In this document: piece by piece, positions 1-6,446 of the stretch
Layout: each line of letters starts with the position of its first letter
Numbering within the stretch: position 1 is the first letter of the stretch
Source of the DNA: Lysobacteraceae bacterium
GTDB taxonomy: Bacteria > Pseudomonadota > Gammaproteobacteria > Xanthomonadales > Xanthomonadaceae
Assembly: GCA_003505795.1 (NCBI GenBank)
Contig: DNXT01000480.1
Location: 1-10,843, forward strand
DNA: 10,843 nt
Direction of reading: 5' to 3'
The notes under the pieces: model-generated
Told to the model about the DNA's origin: nothing
The model's input: only the letters and a program-made list of their open reading frames with translations
Database searches by the model: none
Made by a program: the position numbers and the translations under genes

Positions 1-99
1 CGCAGCTTCGCGCCGGTGCGCCAGGCGCTCGGCCTGGAGACCGATCGCGCCGAAGATCGACCCGCCAGCATTGCGATGGCGCTCCAGGGCCACCGCTGA
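1..99 (+). CDS. rnhB: Ribonuclease HII, C-terminal fragment (5' truncated by window)
   Basis: Only the last 32 codons are in the window, ending at TGA 97-99. The fragment begins RSFAPVRQALGL, which matches the conserved C-terminal end of RNase HII (E. coli RnhB ends with HRRSFGPVKRALGLAS). RNase HII cleaves the RNA strand of RNA-DNA hybrids and starts the removal of single ribonucleotides from DNA in the cytoplasm. The catalytic residues lie upstream, outside the window. In Xanthomonadaceae rnhB normally sits between lpxB and dnaE, and dnaE does lie downstream here, which supports the call. The normal short gap to dnaE is replaced by about 1.7 kb of other DNA. The identification rests on a short C-terminal match plus synteny. 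Confidence 0.82.
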   Translation, partial: RSFAPVRQALGLETDRAEDRPASIAMALQGHR

Positions 100-157
100 A
101 CCCGCTTCCACGGCATTAGGTTGAAAACGAGCCACGCTGGGTCTACGCCGATGGCGG

Positions 158-171
158 CAGCCTTTTGGCTG
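158..171 (+). other. Small hairpin downstream of rnhB
   Basis: CAGCC-TTTT-GGCTG is a 5-bp perfect stem 58 bases after the rnhB stop. A short T-rich stretch (GCTTTTGAG) follows some 10 bases later. It could be a weak rnhB terminator, but the stem is short and the T tract is not adjacent. Confidence 0.25.
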
Positions 172-234
172 ATGCACACTGCTTTTGAGTGTTGAAAGGT
201 GAGCTGATGCAGAATTCGCGGGGTCTGGGTCCAA

Positions 235-265
235 ACCTTACCCGACCCGATGGGGCGGGTAAGGT
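235..265 (-). terminator. Hairpin downstream of the lipoprotein gene, probable terminator
   Basis: The arms ACCTTACCCG (235-244) and CGGGTAAGGT (256-265) are a perfect 10-bp inverted repeat. Inside, a CCC/GGG stem closes on a GAT loop after one A-G mismatch. On the minus strand the hairpin comes about 50 bases after the stop of the gene at 315-1031 and is followed by TTTGG, so it could terminate that gene, although the T tract is short. It also sits between the convergent 3' ends of rnhB and that gene, so it may act in both directions. Confidence 0.5.
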
Positions 266-314
266 GAGCGATCGTGCTGGATTCGATGCGAACCATCCTG
301 CCTCGTCCGACGGA

Positions 315-1031
315 TCAGGGACGAGGACGGGGCTGAGCGCCCTCTGCGAATGAGCGGTAGAGAGACATTGCACGCTCATCGATGGTGACTTGTTCGACCT
401 TGGAAAGATCCGGGAAACGACGTTGCATTTCCACCCATGCTTTAGCATCACCGAGGAGGTAGGCAACTCTCAGGTAGGCCGCAGAGTCCACAATATTCTT
501 GAGTCCGGCGGTGTTCTGGTGGATCTCGGACATGCCGTAGTAGCCGTAGATGCTGCCACGCCGAATGGAGTCATGGACATACTGAATCCCCGTCTTGGCA
601 TCGCCCGCCGCAGCCCTTCTTTCGCCGTAAGCGACCATCGCCGCCAAGTTGCCAGCGTCGGCTTGCCTTTTGAGCTGGTCGTCGGAAAGTGAGTTGAACT
701 CCTTCACTTGCTCCGGGGAAGGATAGCCATTCGTGCGCAACCAGTCGGCCTCTTCCCGATTCCTTGCGCCCAGGGCTTCAAAGTCGCAGGCTGGGCCCGC
801 GCAAAAATATGCCAAGTCGGAAACAGTGCTGGGAGGCGCGGCCTGCCCTCCTCGGGACGCCATTCCAGGTGCTTGGGAGGGCGCTGGCATCACCTTCGAT
901 GAAGCCGCTCCGGTATTTATAGGGGACTTGTTCGCGCTGGAGGGCGCGCAGCCGGCGACCAGCACAATTGCCAGCAGTATCGACGCGCGAGCACCGAGCG
1001 CGGGACGTTCCCGGGTATTGGTCATGCTCAT
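315..1031 (-). CDS. Putative lipoprotein with Sel1/TPR-like helical region, function unknown
   Basis: The predicted product has 238 residues and I do not recognise the family. Residues 1-28 form a lipoprotein signal: a charged N-region (RERPALGAR), a hydrophobic core (ASILLAIVL) and the lipobox VAGC with the lipidated Cys at 28. A disordered Ser/Pro/Ala linker (about 29-70) follows. The mature part has a Cys pair (Cys77, Cys82). The stretch around residues 124-175 (DAGNLAAMVAYGERRAAAGD and on) has the small-residue helical rhythm of Sel1-like repeats. A periplasmic, membrane-anchored protein is inferred. ATG 1031 was chosen because AAGG lies 4 bases upstream. ATG 1025 (10-base spacing) is equally possible, and a GTG at 1079 gives a poor signal peptide. 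The codons are less G/C-rich than in neighbouring genes, which suggests acquired DNA. The gene lies antisense to rnhB and dnaE, just downstream of the broken gene at 1101-1552. Confidence 0.72.
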   Translation of the reverse strand: MSMTNTRERPALGARASILLAIVLVAGCAPSSANKSPINTGAASSKVMPAPSQAPGMASRGGQAAPPSTVSDLAYFCAGPACDFEALGARNREEADWLRTNGYPSPEQVKEFNSLSDDQLKRQADAGNLAAMVAYGERRAAAGDAKTGIQYVHDSIRRGSIYGYYGMSEIHQNTAGLKNIVDSAAYLRVAYLLGDAKAWVEMQRRFPDLSKVEQVTIDERAMSLYRSFAEGAQPRPRP

Positions 1032-1100
1032 GCCGCCTTGCACTGATCCTGCTCCATTTGTTGCCACCAGCGTGAGCACGTAGCGTTTTTGGCGACAAGA

Positions 1101-1552
1101 TTATATTTCACCGTTGTCGAGTTGGCCGGACTGGGCGGGTTTGACCAACGTCCGCGCGAACAAATCCGATTGATCTATGCCGTCTTTGTTCAACCAGCTT
1201 CAGGAAAAAGCCGGTGAAGGGCATCGCCTGTTCGGTTTCCGCCTGCAGCTTGCCCATTGCGTCCAGGCAGAGACGCTCGGGGACTGTGAGCCCGAGCCCG
1301 ATCCTGTAAGCATTGGAGGCTTCGGCCTGACCCTGCCACGCCTTCGTTAATCCCATCCATAGAATAGTTGCCGGCGGCCATCATGCCGGCCTGACCGTTC
1401 AATGCAGTTGCAACCAGCCCACGAGCGCAGGGAACAGGTGGAGGAGCTGTGCCGCTGTCACTATCACCGCCGCCATTACCGCCACCGTAATCAGGCAGGT
1501 CGATGTCGGGCGGGTCGCAGTAGGGCGGTGGAGGTAGGTCAACGGCAGGCAT
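1101..1552 (-). pseudogene. Frameshifted remnant of a small proline/glycine-rich protein gene
   Basis: No single frame reads through, but three consecutive pieces on the minus strand join into one plausible protein. Frame 1 runs from ATG 1552: MPAVDLPPPPYCDPPDIDLP, then a Gly/Ser/Asp-rich stretch, and on to GNYSMDGINE. Removing one G near 1345 continues as AWQGQAEASNAYRIGLGLTV and on to GFFLKL. Removing one base near 1196 continues as VNKDGIDQSDLFARTLVKPA and ends QLDNGEI at TAA 1101-1103. The restored protein would be about 150 residues, with a disordered Pro/Gly N-terminus and a helical C-terminal half. Both breaks are apparent +1 insertions outside homopolymers, so decay is more likely than simple sequencing error. 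No family is recognised. The start is uncertain: GGA lies 13 bases before the ATG and no good Shine-Dalgarno is seen. Its 3' end is 69 bases before the lipoprotein start on the same strand. Confidence 0.5.
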
Positions 1553-1779
1553 GTTCGTCGTATCCGCAAAGCCGGGTTGCACCGCGAAAAAGCAACCGGA
1601 TGGCAGAAGGCTAATTCTCCACGTATGCCTAATGGCCCGGGGGAATAGGCCGGCCCGGCCGGGCCCCGAGTTTGCACCGCAAACTCGGGGGAAGGATCCC
1701 GCCCAGCGCGATCCTCCTGTCAAGCCTTGTCCCTCCTGTCCCCCAGGGCTACCCTGCCCGGTCATCGCAGTGATCCGGC
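1553..1779. other. Divergent intergenic region upstream of dnaE
   Basis: This 227-base region separates the remnant gene (-) from dnaE (+). It holds a small hairpin (GGTTGC 1575-1580 with GCAACC 1592-1597), the palindrome and strong hairpin at 1652-1690, and a GGATC/GATCC repeat near 1694-1714. I see no convincing sigma-70 promoter for dnaE. Composition changes from about 50-58% G+C to the chromosomal level around 1620-1650, so the right-hand edge of the inserted DNA probably lies here. Confidence 0.5.
1652..1690. other. Palindrome plus strong 12-bp hairpin in the dnaE leader
   Basis: GGCCCGGCCGGGCC (1652-1665) is a perfect 14-bp palindrome. It overlaps by two bases a perfect 12-bp stem, CCCCGAGTTTGC (1664-1675) with GCAAACTCGGGG (1679-1690), closed by an ACC loop. 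No T tract follows on either strand and no gene ends here, so an ordinary terminator role is not indicated. It lies 90-128 bases before the dnaE start and could be a leader hairpin, a regulator site or a junction scar. Confidence 0.6.
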
Positions 1780-4700
1780 ATGACCACGTCCCGCTTCGTC
1801 CATCTCCACGTCCACACCGAGTTCTCGCTGGCGGATTCCACGATCCGCGTGCCCGAGAAGCCGGACCAGGCCGACCCCAGCAAAGCCAAGCAGGCCAACC
1901 TGCTGAGCCGCGCGGTCGAGCTCGGCCTGCCCGCGCTGGCGGTCACCGACCTCAACAACCTGTTCGCGCTGGTCAAGTTCTACAAGGCCGCCGAAGGCGT
2001 GGGCATCAAGCCGATCGCCGGCGCCGACCTGATGATCGCCACGCCCGACATGGCGCCGTGGCGGATGACTTTGCTGTGCCGCGACCGCGAGGGCTACCTG
2101 AGCCTGTCGCGCCTGCTGACCCGCGCCTGGCTGGAAGGCCACCGTCCCGAAGGCGGCGTGGCGATCCACCCGGAATGGCTGCAGGCCGGGCACCGGAACC
2201 TGTTCGCGCTGGCCGGGCGCGACAGCCTGGCCGGGCGCCTGTTCGCCGAGGGCCGCCACGACCTGGCCGAGCAGCACCTGGCCGACTGGCAGCGGGTGTT
2301 CGGCGACGGCCTGCACCTGGAACTGACCCGCGCCGGCCGTCCGGGCGAAGAGGCGTTCAACCAGTTCGCGCTGCACGCGGCCGGCACCCGCGGCCTGCCG
2401 GTCGTCGCCAGCAACGACGTGCGCTTCCTGCATGCCAGCGACTTCGATGCGCACGAGGCGCGGGTGTGCATCGCCTCCGGGCGCGTGCTCGACGACCCCA
2501 AGCGCCCACGCGACTACAGCGACCAGCAGTACCTGAAGTCGGCCGACGAGATGGCCGCGCTGTTCGCCGACGTACCGGACGCGATCGACAACACCCTGGC
2601 GCTGGCGCAGCGCTGCAACATCGAGATGCGGCTGGGCACCTACTTCCTGCCCGCCTACCCGGTCCCGGAAAACGAGACCCTGGACAGCTGGATCCGCAGC
2701 CAGTCGCGCGACGGCCTGGCCGCGCGCCTGGAGAAGAATCCGCTGGCCCCGGGCAAGACCCGCGAGGACTACTTCGAGCGGCTCGAGTTCGAGCTCGACA
2801 CCATCATCAAGATGGGTTTTCCCGGCTACTTCCTGATCGTGGCCGACTTCATCCAGTGGGGGAAGGCGCAGGGCATCCCGATCGGCCCGGGCCGCGGCTC
2901 CGGCGCCGGCTCGCTGGTGGCCTGGGCGCTGCAGATCACCGACCTGGACCCGCTTCCGTACAACCTGCTGTTCGAGCGCTTCCTGAACCCGGAACGCGTG
3001 TCGATGCCCGACTTCGACATCGACTTCTGCATGGACCGGCGCGACGAGGTGATCGACTACGTCGCGCGCAAGTACGGGCGCGAGCGGGTCAGCCAGATCA
3101 TCACCTACGGCACCATGGCGGCCAAGGCGGTGGTGCGCGACTGCGGCCGCGTGCTCGGCTTCCCGTACGGCCTGGTCGACGGCGTCGCCAAACTGATCCC
3201 CAACATCCTCGGCATCACCCTCAAGGATGCGATGGGCGAAGGCAAGGACAGCGAGATGGCCTCGCCGGAGCTGATCCAGCGCTACCAGACCGAGGACGAC
3301 GTCCGCGACCTGATGGACCTGGCGCGCCAGCTCGAGGACCTGACCCGCAACGCCGGCAAGCACGCCGGCGGCGTGGTGATCGCGCCCGAACCGCTCGCCG
3401 AGTTCTGCCCGCTGTTCGCCGAACACGACGAGGACGGCCGCGGCAAGAACCCGGTCACCCAGTTCGACAAGAACGACGTGGAGGAAGTCGGCCTGGTGAA
3501 GTTCGACTTCCTCGGCCTGCGCACGCTGACCATCATCGACTGGGCGGTCAAGGCGATCAACCAGCGCCACGCCCGCGCCGGCATCCCGCCGGTGGACATC
3601 GCCGCGATCCCGCTCGACGACGTGCCGACCTACCGCGACATCTTCGCCTCGGGCAACACCGGCGCGGTGTTCCAGTTCGAATCCTCGGGCATGCGCCGGC
3701 TGCTGAAGGACGCGCGCCCGGACCGCTTCGAGGACCTGATCGCGCTGGTGTCGCTGTACCGCCCCGGCCCGATGGACCTGATCCCGGACTTCAACGCGCG
3801 CAAGCACGGCCAGCAGGAGATCGTCTACCCCGATCCGCGCACCGAGGACATCCTCAAGGACACCTACGGCATCATGGTGTACCAGGAGCAGGTCATGCAG
3901 ATGGCGCAGATCGTCGGCGGCTACTCGCTGGGCGGCGCCGACCTGCTGCGCCGCGCGATGGGCAAGAAGGTGCCGGCCGAGATGGCCAAGCACCGCGAGA
4001 TCTTCCGCGAGGGCGCGGCCAAGGGCGGCGTCGACGGCCCCAAGGCCGACGAGATCTTCGACCTGATGGAGAAGTTCGCCGGCTACGGCTTCAACAAGTC
4101 GCACGCCGCCGCCTACGCGCTGGTCAGCTACCAGACCGCCTGGCTCAAGCGCCACTACCCGGCCGAGTTCATGGCCGCGACCCTGTCCTCGGACATGGAC
4201 AACACCGACAAGGTGGTCGGCTTCCTCGACGAGGTGCGCAACCTCGGCCTGAAGGTGCTGCCGCCGCGGGTGAACGAGTCGGCCTACATGTTCGAGGCCG
4301 CCAACGCCGACACCATCCAGTACGGCATCGGCGCGATCAAGGGCGTCGGCCAGGGCGCCTGCGAGGCGGTGGTCGAGGAGCGCCTGCGCGGCGGCGAGTA
4401 CACCTCGCTGCTGGATTTCTGCACCCGCGTAGGCACCGCCAAGCTCAACCGGCGCACCCTGGAGGCGATGATCAACGCCGGCGCGATGGACGGGCTGGGC
4501 AAGAACCGCGCCTCGCTGATGCTGCAGCTGCCGGAAGTGCTCAAGGCCACCGACCAGATGGCCAGGGAGCGCGCCTCCGGCCAGAACTCGCTGTTCGGCG
4601 GACCGGATCCGGCCGGCCCGGCGATCCAGCTGGACCTGCCGGAAACCCAGGAATGGCCGCTGGGGCAGTTGCTCGGCGGCGAGCGCGAGACCCTGGGCTT

Positions 4701-5367
4701 CTACCTCAGCGGGCATCCGTTCGACCCTTACCGCGACGAGGTCAGGGAACTGGTCGGCTGCGACCTCGGCGCGCTCGAGCGGATCCTCGCCTCCCAGCAA
4801 CGCGGCGGCGGCGGCGGCGACGGCGAGAAGCGCGCCTGGCGCCCGGAAGTGAGCGCGATCGTCGCCGGCCTGGTGGTCGGGGTGCGCCGCAAGGGCGACA
4901 GCCAGGTGTTCGTGCAGCTGGAGGACGGCCGCGGCCGGGTCGAGTGCAGCGCCTTCTCCGATGCCATGAACGAGTTCGGCCAGTTGCTGATCCGCGACCG
5001 GATCCTGGTGATCAAGGGCGGCCTGCGCGAGGACGAGTTCAACGGCGGCTACAGCCTGCGCATCCGCCAGGTCTGGGACTACGAGCAGATCTGCGCCGAC
5101 CACACCCAGCGCCTGTCGCTGCGCCTGGACCTGCGCGACCGCCAGGCCTGGAAACGCATCGACGGCCTGCTGGCCCGGCACCGCCCCGGCAAGACCCCGC
5201 TGCGGCTGGACCTGCTGCTGCCCTCGCCTTCCGGCGGGGTTGCTGGCATGCTGGACCTGAACGGAACCAGCGCGGTCCGGGTCGACCAGCAACTGCTGGA
5301 CGGCCTCCGTGCCGACCCCTGCGTGAAGACCGTAAAGGTGAAGTACACACCGCCTTGGGCAAACTAG
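1780..5367 (+). CDS. dnaE: DNA polymerase III subunit alpha (replicative polymerase)
   Basis: At 1195 residues the protein is full length for proteobacterial DnaE, the catalytic subunit of the replicative polymerase. The PHP domain opens with FVHLHVHTEFS; motif I keeps His10/His12, but other PHP ligands are lost (TDL at 56-58, NDVR at 212-215). Catalytic Asp residues align with E. coli D401/D403/D555: Asp411 and Asp413 in PDFDID, and Asp576 in VKFDFLG. The fingers region contains RPGPMDL and GYGFNKSHAAAYALVSYQTA. Helix-hairpin-helix-like sequence (LNRRTLEAMINAGAMDGLG) starts near 888. A beta-clamp motif, QNSLF, lies at 935-939, and a five-glycine linker at 1009-1013 precedes an OB fold (about 1020-1105). 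The start is fixed: an in-frame TGA lies 9 bases upstream of ATG 1780. No clear Shine-Dalgarno is visible. A lipoprotein gene follows after 33 bases. Confidence 0.98.
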   Translation: MTTSRFVHLHVHTEFSLADSTIRVPEKPDQADPSKAKQANLLSRAVELGLPALAVTDLNNLFALVKFYKAAEGVGIKPIAGADLMIATPDMAPWRMTLLCRDREGYLSLSRLLTRAWLEGHRPEGGVAIHPEWLQAGHRNLFALAGRDSLAGRLFAEGRHDLAEQHLADWQRVFGDGLHLELTRAGRPGEEAFNQFALHAAGTRGLPVVASNDVRFLHASDFDAHEARVCIASGRVLDDPKRPRDYSDQQYLKSADEMAALFADVPDAIDNTLALAQRCNIEMRLGTYFLPAYPVPENETLDSWIRSQSRDGLAARLEKNPLAPGKTREDYFERLEFELDTIIKMGFPGYFLIVADFIQWGKAQGIPIGPGRGSGAGSLVAWALQITDLDPLPYNLLFERFLNPERVSMPDFDIDFCMDRRDEVIDYVARKYGRERVSQIITYGTMAAKAVVRDCGRVLGFPYGLVDGVAKLIPNILGITLKDAMGEGKDSEMASPELIQRYQTEDDVRDLMDLARQLEDLTRNAGKHAGGVVIAPEPLAEFCPLFAEHDEDGRGKNPVTQFDKNDVEEVGLVKFDFLGLRTLTIIDWAVKAINQRHARAGIPPVDIAAIPLDDVPTYRDIFASGNTGAVFQFESSGMRRLLKDARPDRFEDLIALVSLYRPGPMDLIPDFNARKHGQQEIVYPDPRTEDILKDTYGIMVYQEQVMQMAQIVGGYSLGGADLLRRAMGKKVPAEMAKHREIFREGAAKGGVDGPKADEIFDLMEKFAGYGFNKSHAAAYALVSYQTAWLKRHYPAEFMAATLSSDMDNTDKVVGFLDEVRNLGLKVLPPRVNESAYMFEAANADTIQYGIGAIKGVGQGACEAVVEERLRGGEYTSLLDFCTRVGTAKLNRRTLEAMINAGAMDGLGKNRASLMLQLPEVLKATDQMARERASGQNSLFGGPDPAGPAIQLDLPETQEWPLGQLLGGERETLGFYLSGHPFDPYRDEVRELVGCDLGALERILASQQRGGGGGDGEKRAWRPEVSAIVAGLVVGVRRKGDSQVFVQLEDGRGRVECSAFSDAMNEFGQLLIRDRILVIKGGLREDEFNGGYSLRIRQVWDYEQICADHTQRLSLRLDLRDRQAWKRIDGLLARHRPGKTPLRLDLLLPSPSGGVAGMLDLNGTSAVRVDQQLLDGLRADPCVKTVKVKYTPPWAN

Positions 5368-5389
5368 CGCCCTGGCACCCCCACCTGGC

Positions 5390-5394
5390 AAGGA
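5390..5394 (+). promoter_or_regulatory. Shine-Dalgarno of the post-dnaE lipoprotein gene
   Basis: AAGGA stands 6 bases before ATG 5401, within the 33-base gap after dnaE. It is a much better ribosome binding site than that of dnaE itself and decides the start of this gene. Confidence 0.7.
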
Positions 5395-5400
5395 TCCGGA

Positions 5401-6234
5401 ATGAAGACTTTGCATGTCGCGCCCCTGCTGGCGGCCCTGCTGGTCGGTTGCAGCAATGCACCGCAGACGTTCGAGATCGACAACCCGACCGCGGCGCCGC
5501 TGGCCGTCAGCATCGACGGGCGCGAGCACATGGTGCCGGCCGGTGAGTCGGTGCCGGTGACGCTGTCGCCGGGGGCTCATACCCTGCACGCCGACCCGGT
5601 CGGCGAGGTCAACTTCATCGTCTACGCCCGCGCCAACGGCGGCCTGATCAACCCCACCCTGGGCGAGTACGTGGTCGCCAGCCAGGTCTATGCCGCCGAC
5701 AAGCCGCGGCTGACCAACTTCACCGGCAGCGAGGACGGCGTGGCCGTGGGCGATACCGTCTACCAGGGCGCCTACCGCAAGAGCCGCGACCTGATCATCG
5801 GCCGCAGCTGGGCCTTCGGCGTGCACGACGCGTTCCCGCAGCAGGGCGTCGCCCACTCCGGCGGCAAGATCTTCACCGCCAGCGACTTCGTCGACTACGC
5901 GGCGATCGCCGCGCAGAAGCGGAGCACCTTCAGCTACGTCGCCAACGCGGTGCTGCCGCAGCCGACCTACCTGTCGGCACTGAGCCCGACCGCCCTGCCG
6001 ACCCTGGCGCCGGTGTTCGAGGCGCATGCCGGCGAGCTGCGCGACGTGTTCTCCGGCTACGTCGCCTCGCTCGGCAACGACCCGCAGTGGTCGCTGCAGA
6101 GCGCGCAGCTGGCATTCGCGCGCGACACCGCGATGCTGTCGGCGCGCCAGCGCGCCGGCGGCGGCGATTCCGGCAGCCGCTTCGACAACCGCTACGACCT
6201 GCTGATGGGCCGCTCGGCGATCGTGCTGCCGTAG
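5401..6234 (+). CDS. Putative outer-membrane or periplasmic lipoprotein, function unknown
   Basis: The product has 277 residues and a short lipoprotein signal, MKTLHVAPLLAALLVGC, with lipobox LVGC and lipidated Cys17. The mature N-terminal part (about 20-90) looks like a beta-sandwich: PLAVSIDGREHMVPAGESVP and TLSPGAHTLHADPVGEVNFI, comparable to the Ig-like or PEGA type of small surface domains. Next comes NPTLGEYVVASQVYA, then a Gly/Asp-rich middle and a helical C-terminal part with many Ala and Leu residues. No enzyme motif is seen and I do not recognise a named family. Codon use is typical of the chromosome, unlike the lipoprotein gene at 315-1031. It starts 33 bases after dnaE with a good Shine-Dalgarno, so it is probably co-transcribed with dnaE. 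A hairpin follows its stop. Confidence 0.85.
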   Translation: MKTLHVAPLLAALLVGCSNAPQTFEIDNPTAAPLAVSIDGREHMVPAGESVPVTLSPGAHTLHADPVGEVNFIVYARANGGLINPTLGEYVVASQVYAADKPRLTNFTGSEDGVAVGDTVYQGAYRKSRDLIIGRSWAFGVHDAFPQQGVAHSGGKIFTASDFVDYAAIAAQKRSTFSYVANAVLPQPTYLSALSPTALPTLAPVFEAHAGELRDVFSGYVASLGNDPQWSLQSAQLAFARDTAMLSARQRAGGGDSGSRFDNRYDLLMGRSAIVLP

Positions 6235-6245
6235 AGAGCGTCTCA

Positions 6246-6270
6246 CGCGGGGCCGCCACCGGCCCCCGCG
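6246..6270 (+). terminator. Hairpin after the lipoprotein gene, possible terminator
   Basis: CGCGGGGCCG (6246-6255) pairs with CGGCCCCCGCG (6260-6270) across a CCAC loop, with one bulged C. It begins 11 bases after the stop at 6232-6234. No T tract follows (CGGCTTGACC), so any termination would be by RNA structure or Rho. Confidence 0.4.
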
Positions 6271-6405
6271 CGGCTTGACCTGGCCGCCAATAGGCGCGAC
6301 GCCGGCACCAACAGCTGACGACCTTCCCGACCCAACGCGACCCGTTCGGGGACAGATGACACGCCTGGCCCCCGCCAGACCGGGGCGTACGGGCCCGGGC
6401 CGGTG

Positions 6406-6418
6406 ATTCGGCTACACT
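6406..6418 (+). promoter_or_regulatory. Candidate accA promoter (-10 TACACT)
   Basis: ATTCGGCTACACT ends 28 bases before the accA ATG. TACACT (6413-6418) matches four of six bases of the sigma-70 -10 box. No good -35 box stands 16-18 bases upstream. The same string with two changes lies upstream of phaZ (9064-9076), which raises the likelihood that it is a real promoter element. Confidence 0.45.
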
Positions 6419-6446
6419 TCGCCCCTTTGGTTCTTCACGGCGCACC

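Noticed and set aside
390..1083. Plus-strand frames opposite the lipoprotein gene
   Set aside because: The minus strand has a signal peptide, lipobox and coherent helical repeats; the plus frames have none of these.
1577..1683. Direct repeat TTGCACCGC at 1577 and 1672
   Set aside because: At nine bases plus a few A residues it is short enough to be chance in a GC-rich region, and the second copy is inside the hairpin loop and arm.
4804..4818. Five GGC codons in a row in dnaE as a possible phase-variable tract
   Set aside because: Trinucleotide changes would only alter the length of a glycine linker before the OB fold and could not switch the gene off; GGC runs are common in such GC-rich genes.
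1551..5546. Plus-strand open frame of 1331 codons overlapping dnaE in another frame
   Set aside because: It is Arg/Pro/Gly-rich, has no recognisable domain, and results from the high third-position GC of dnaE.
1762..6246. Very long minus-strand open frame (1494 codons) opposite dnaE and the lipoprotein gene
   Set aside because: It is a GC-rich shadow: composition is dominated by Ala, Val, Gln, His, Arg and Leu with no domain motif, and dnaE and the lipoprotein are unambiguous on the other strand.
6275..6303. TTGACC as a -35 box for accA
   Set aside because: The hexamer 17 bases further on (GACGCC) is not a plausible -10 box.
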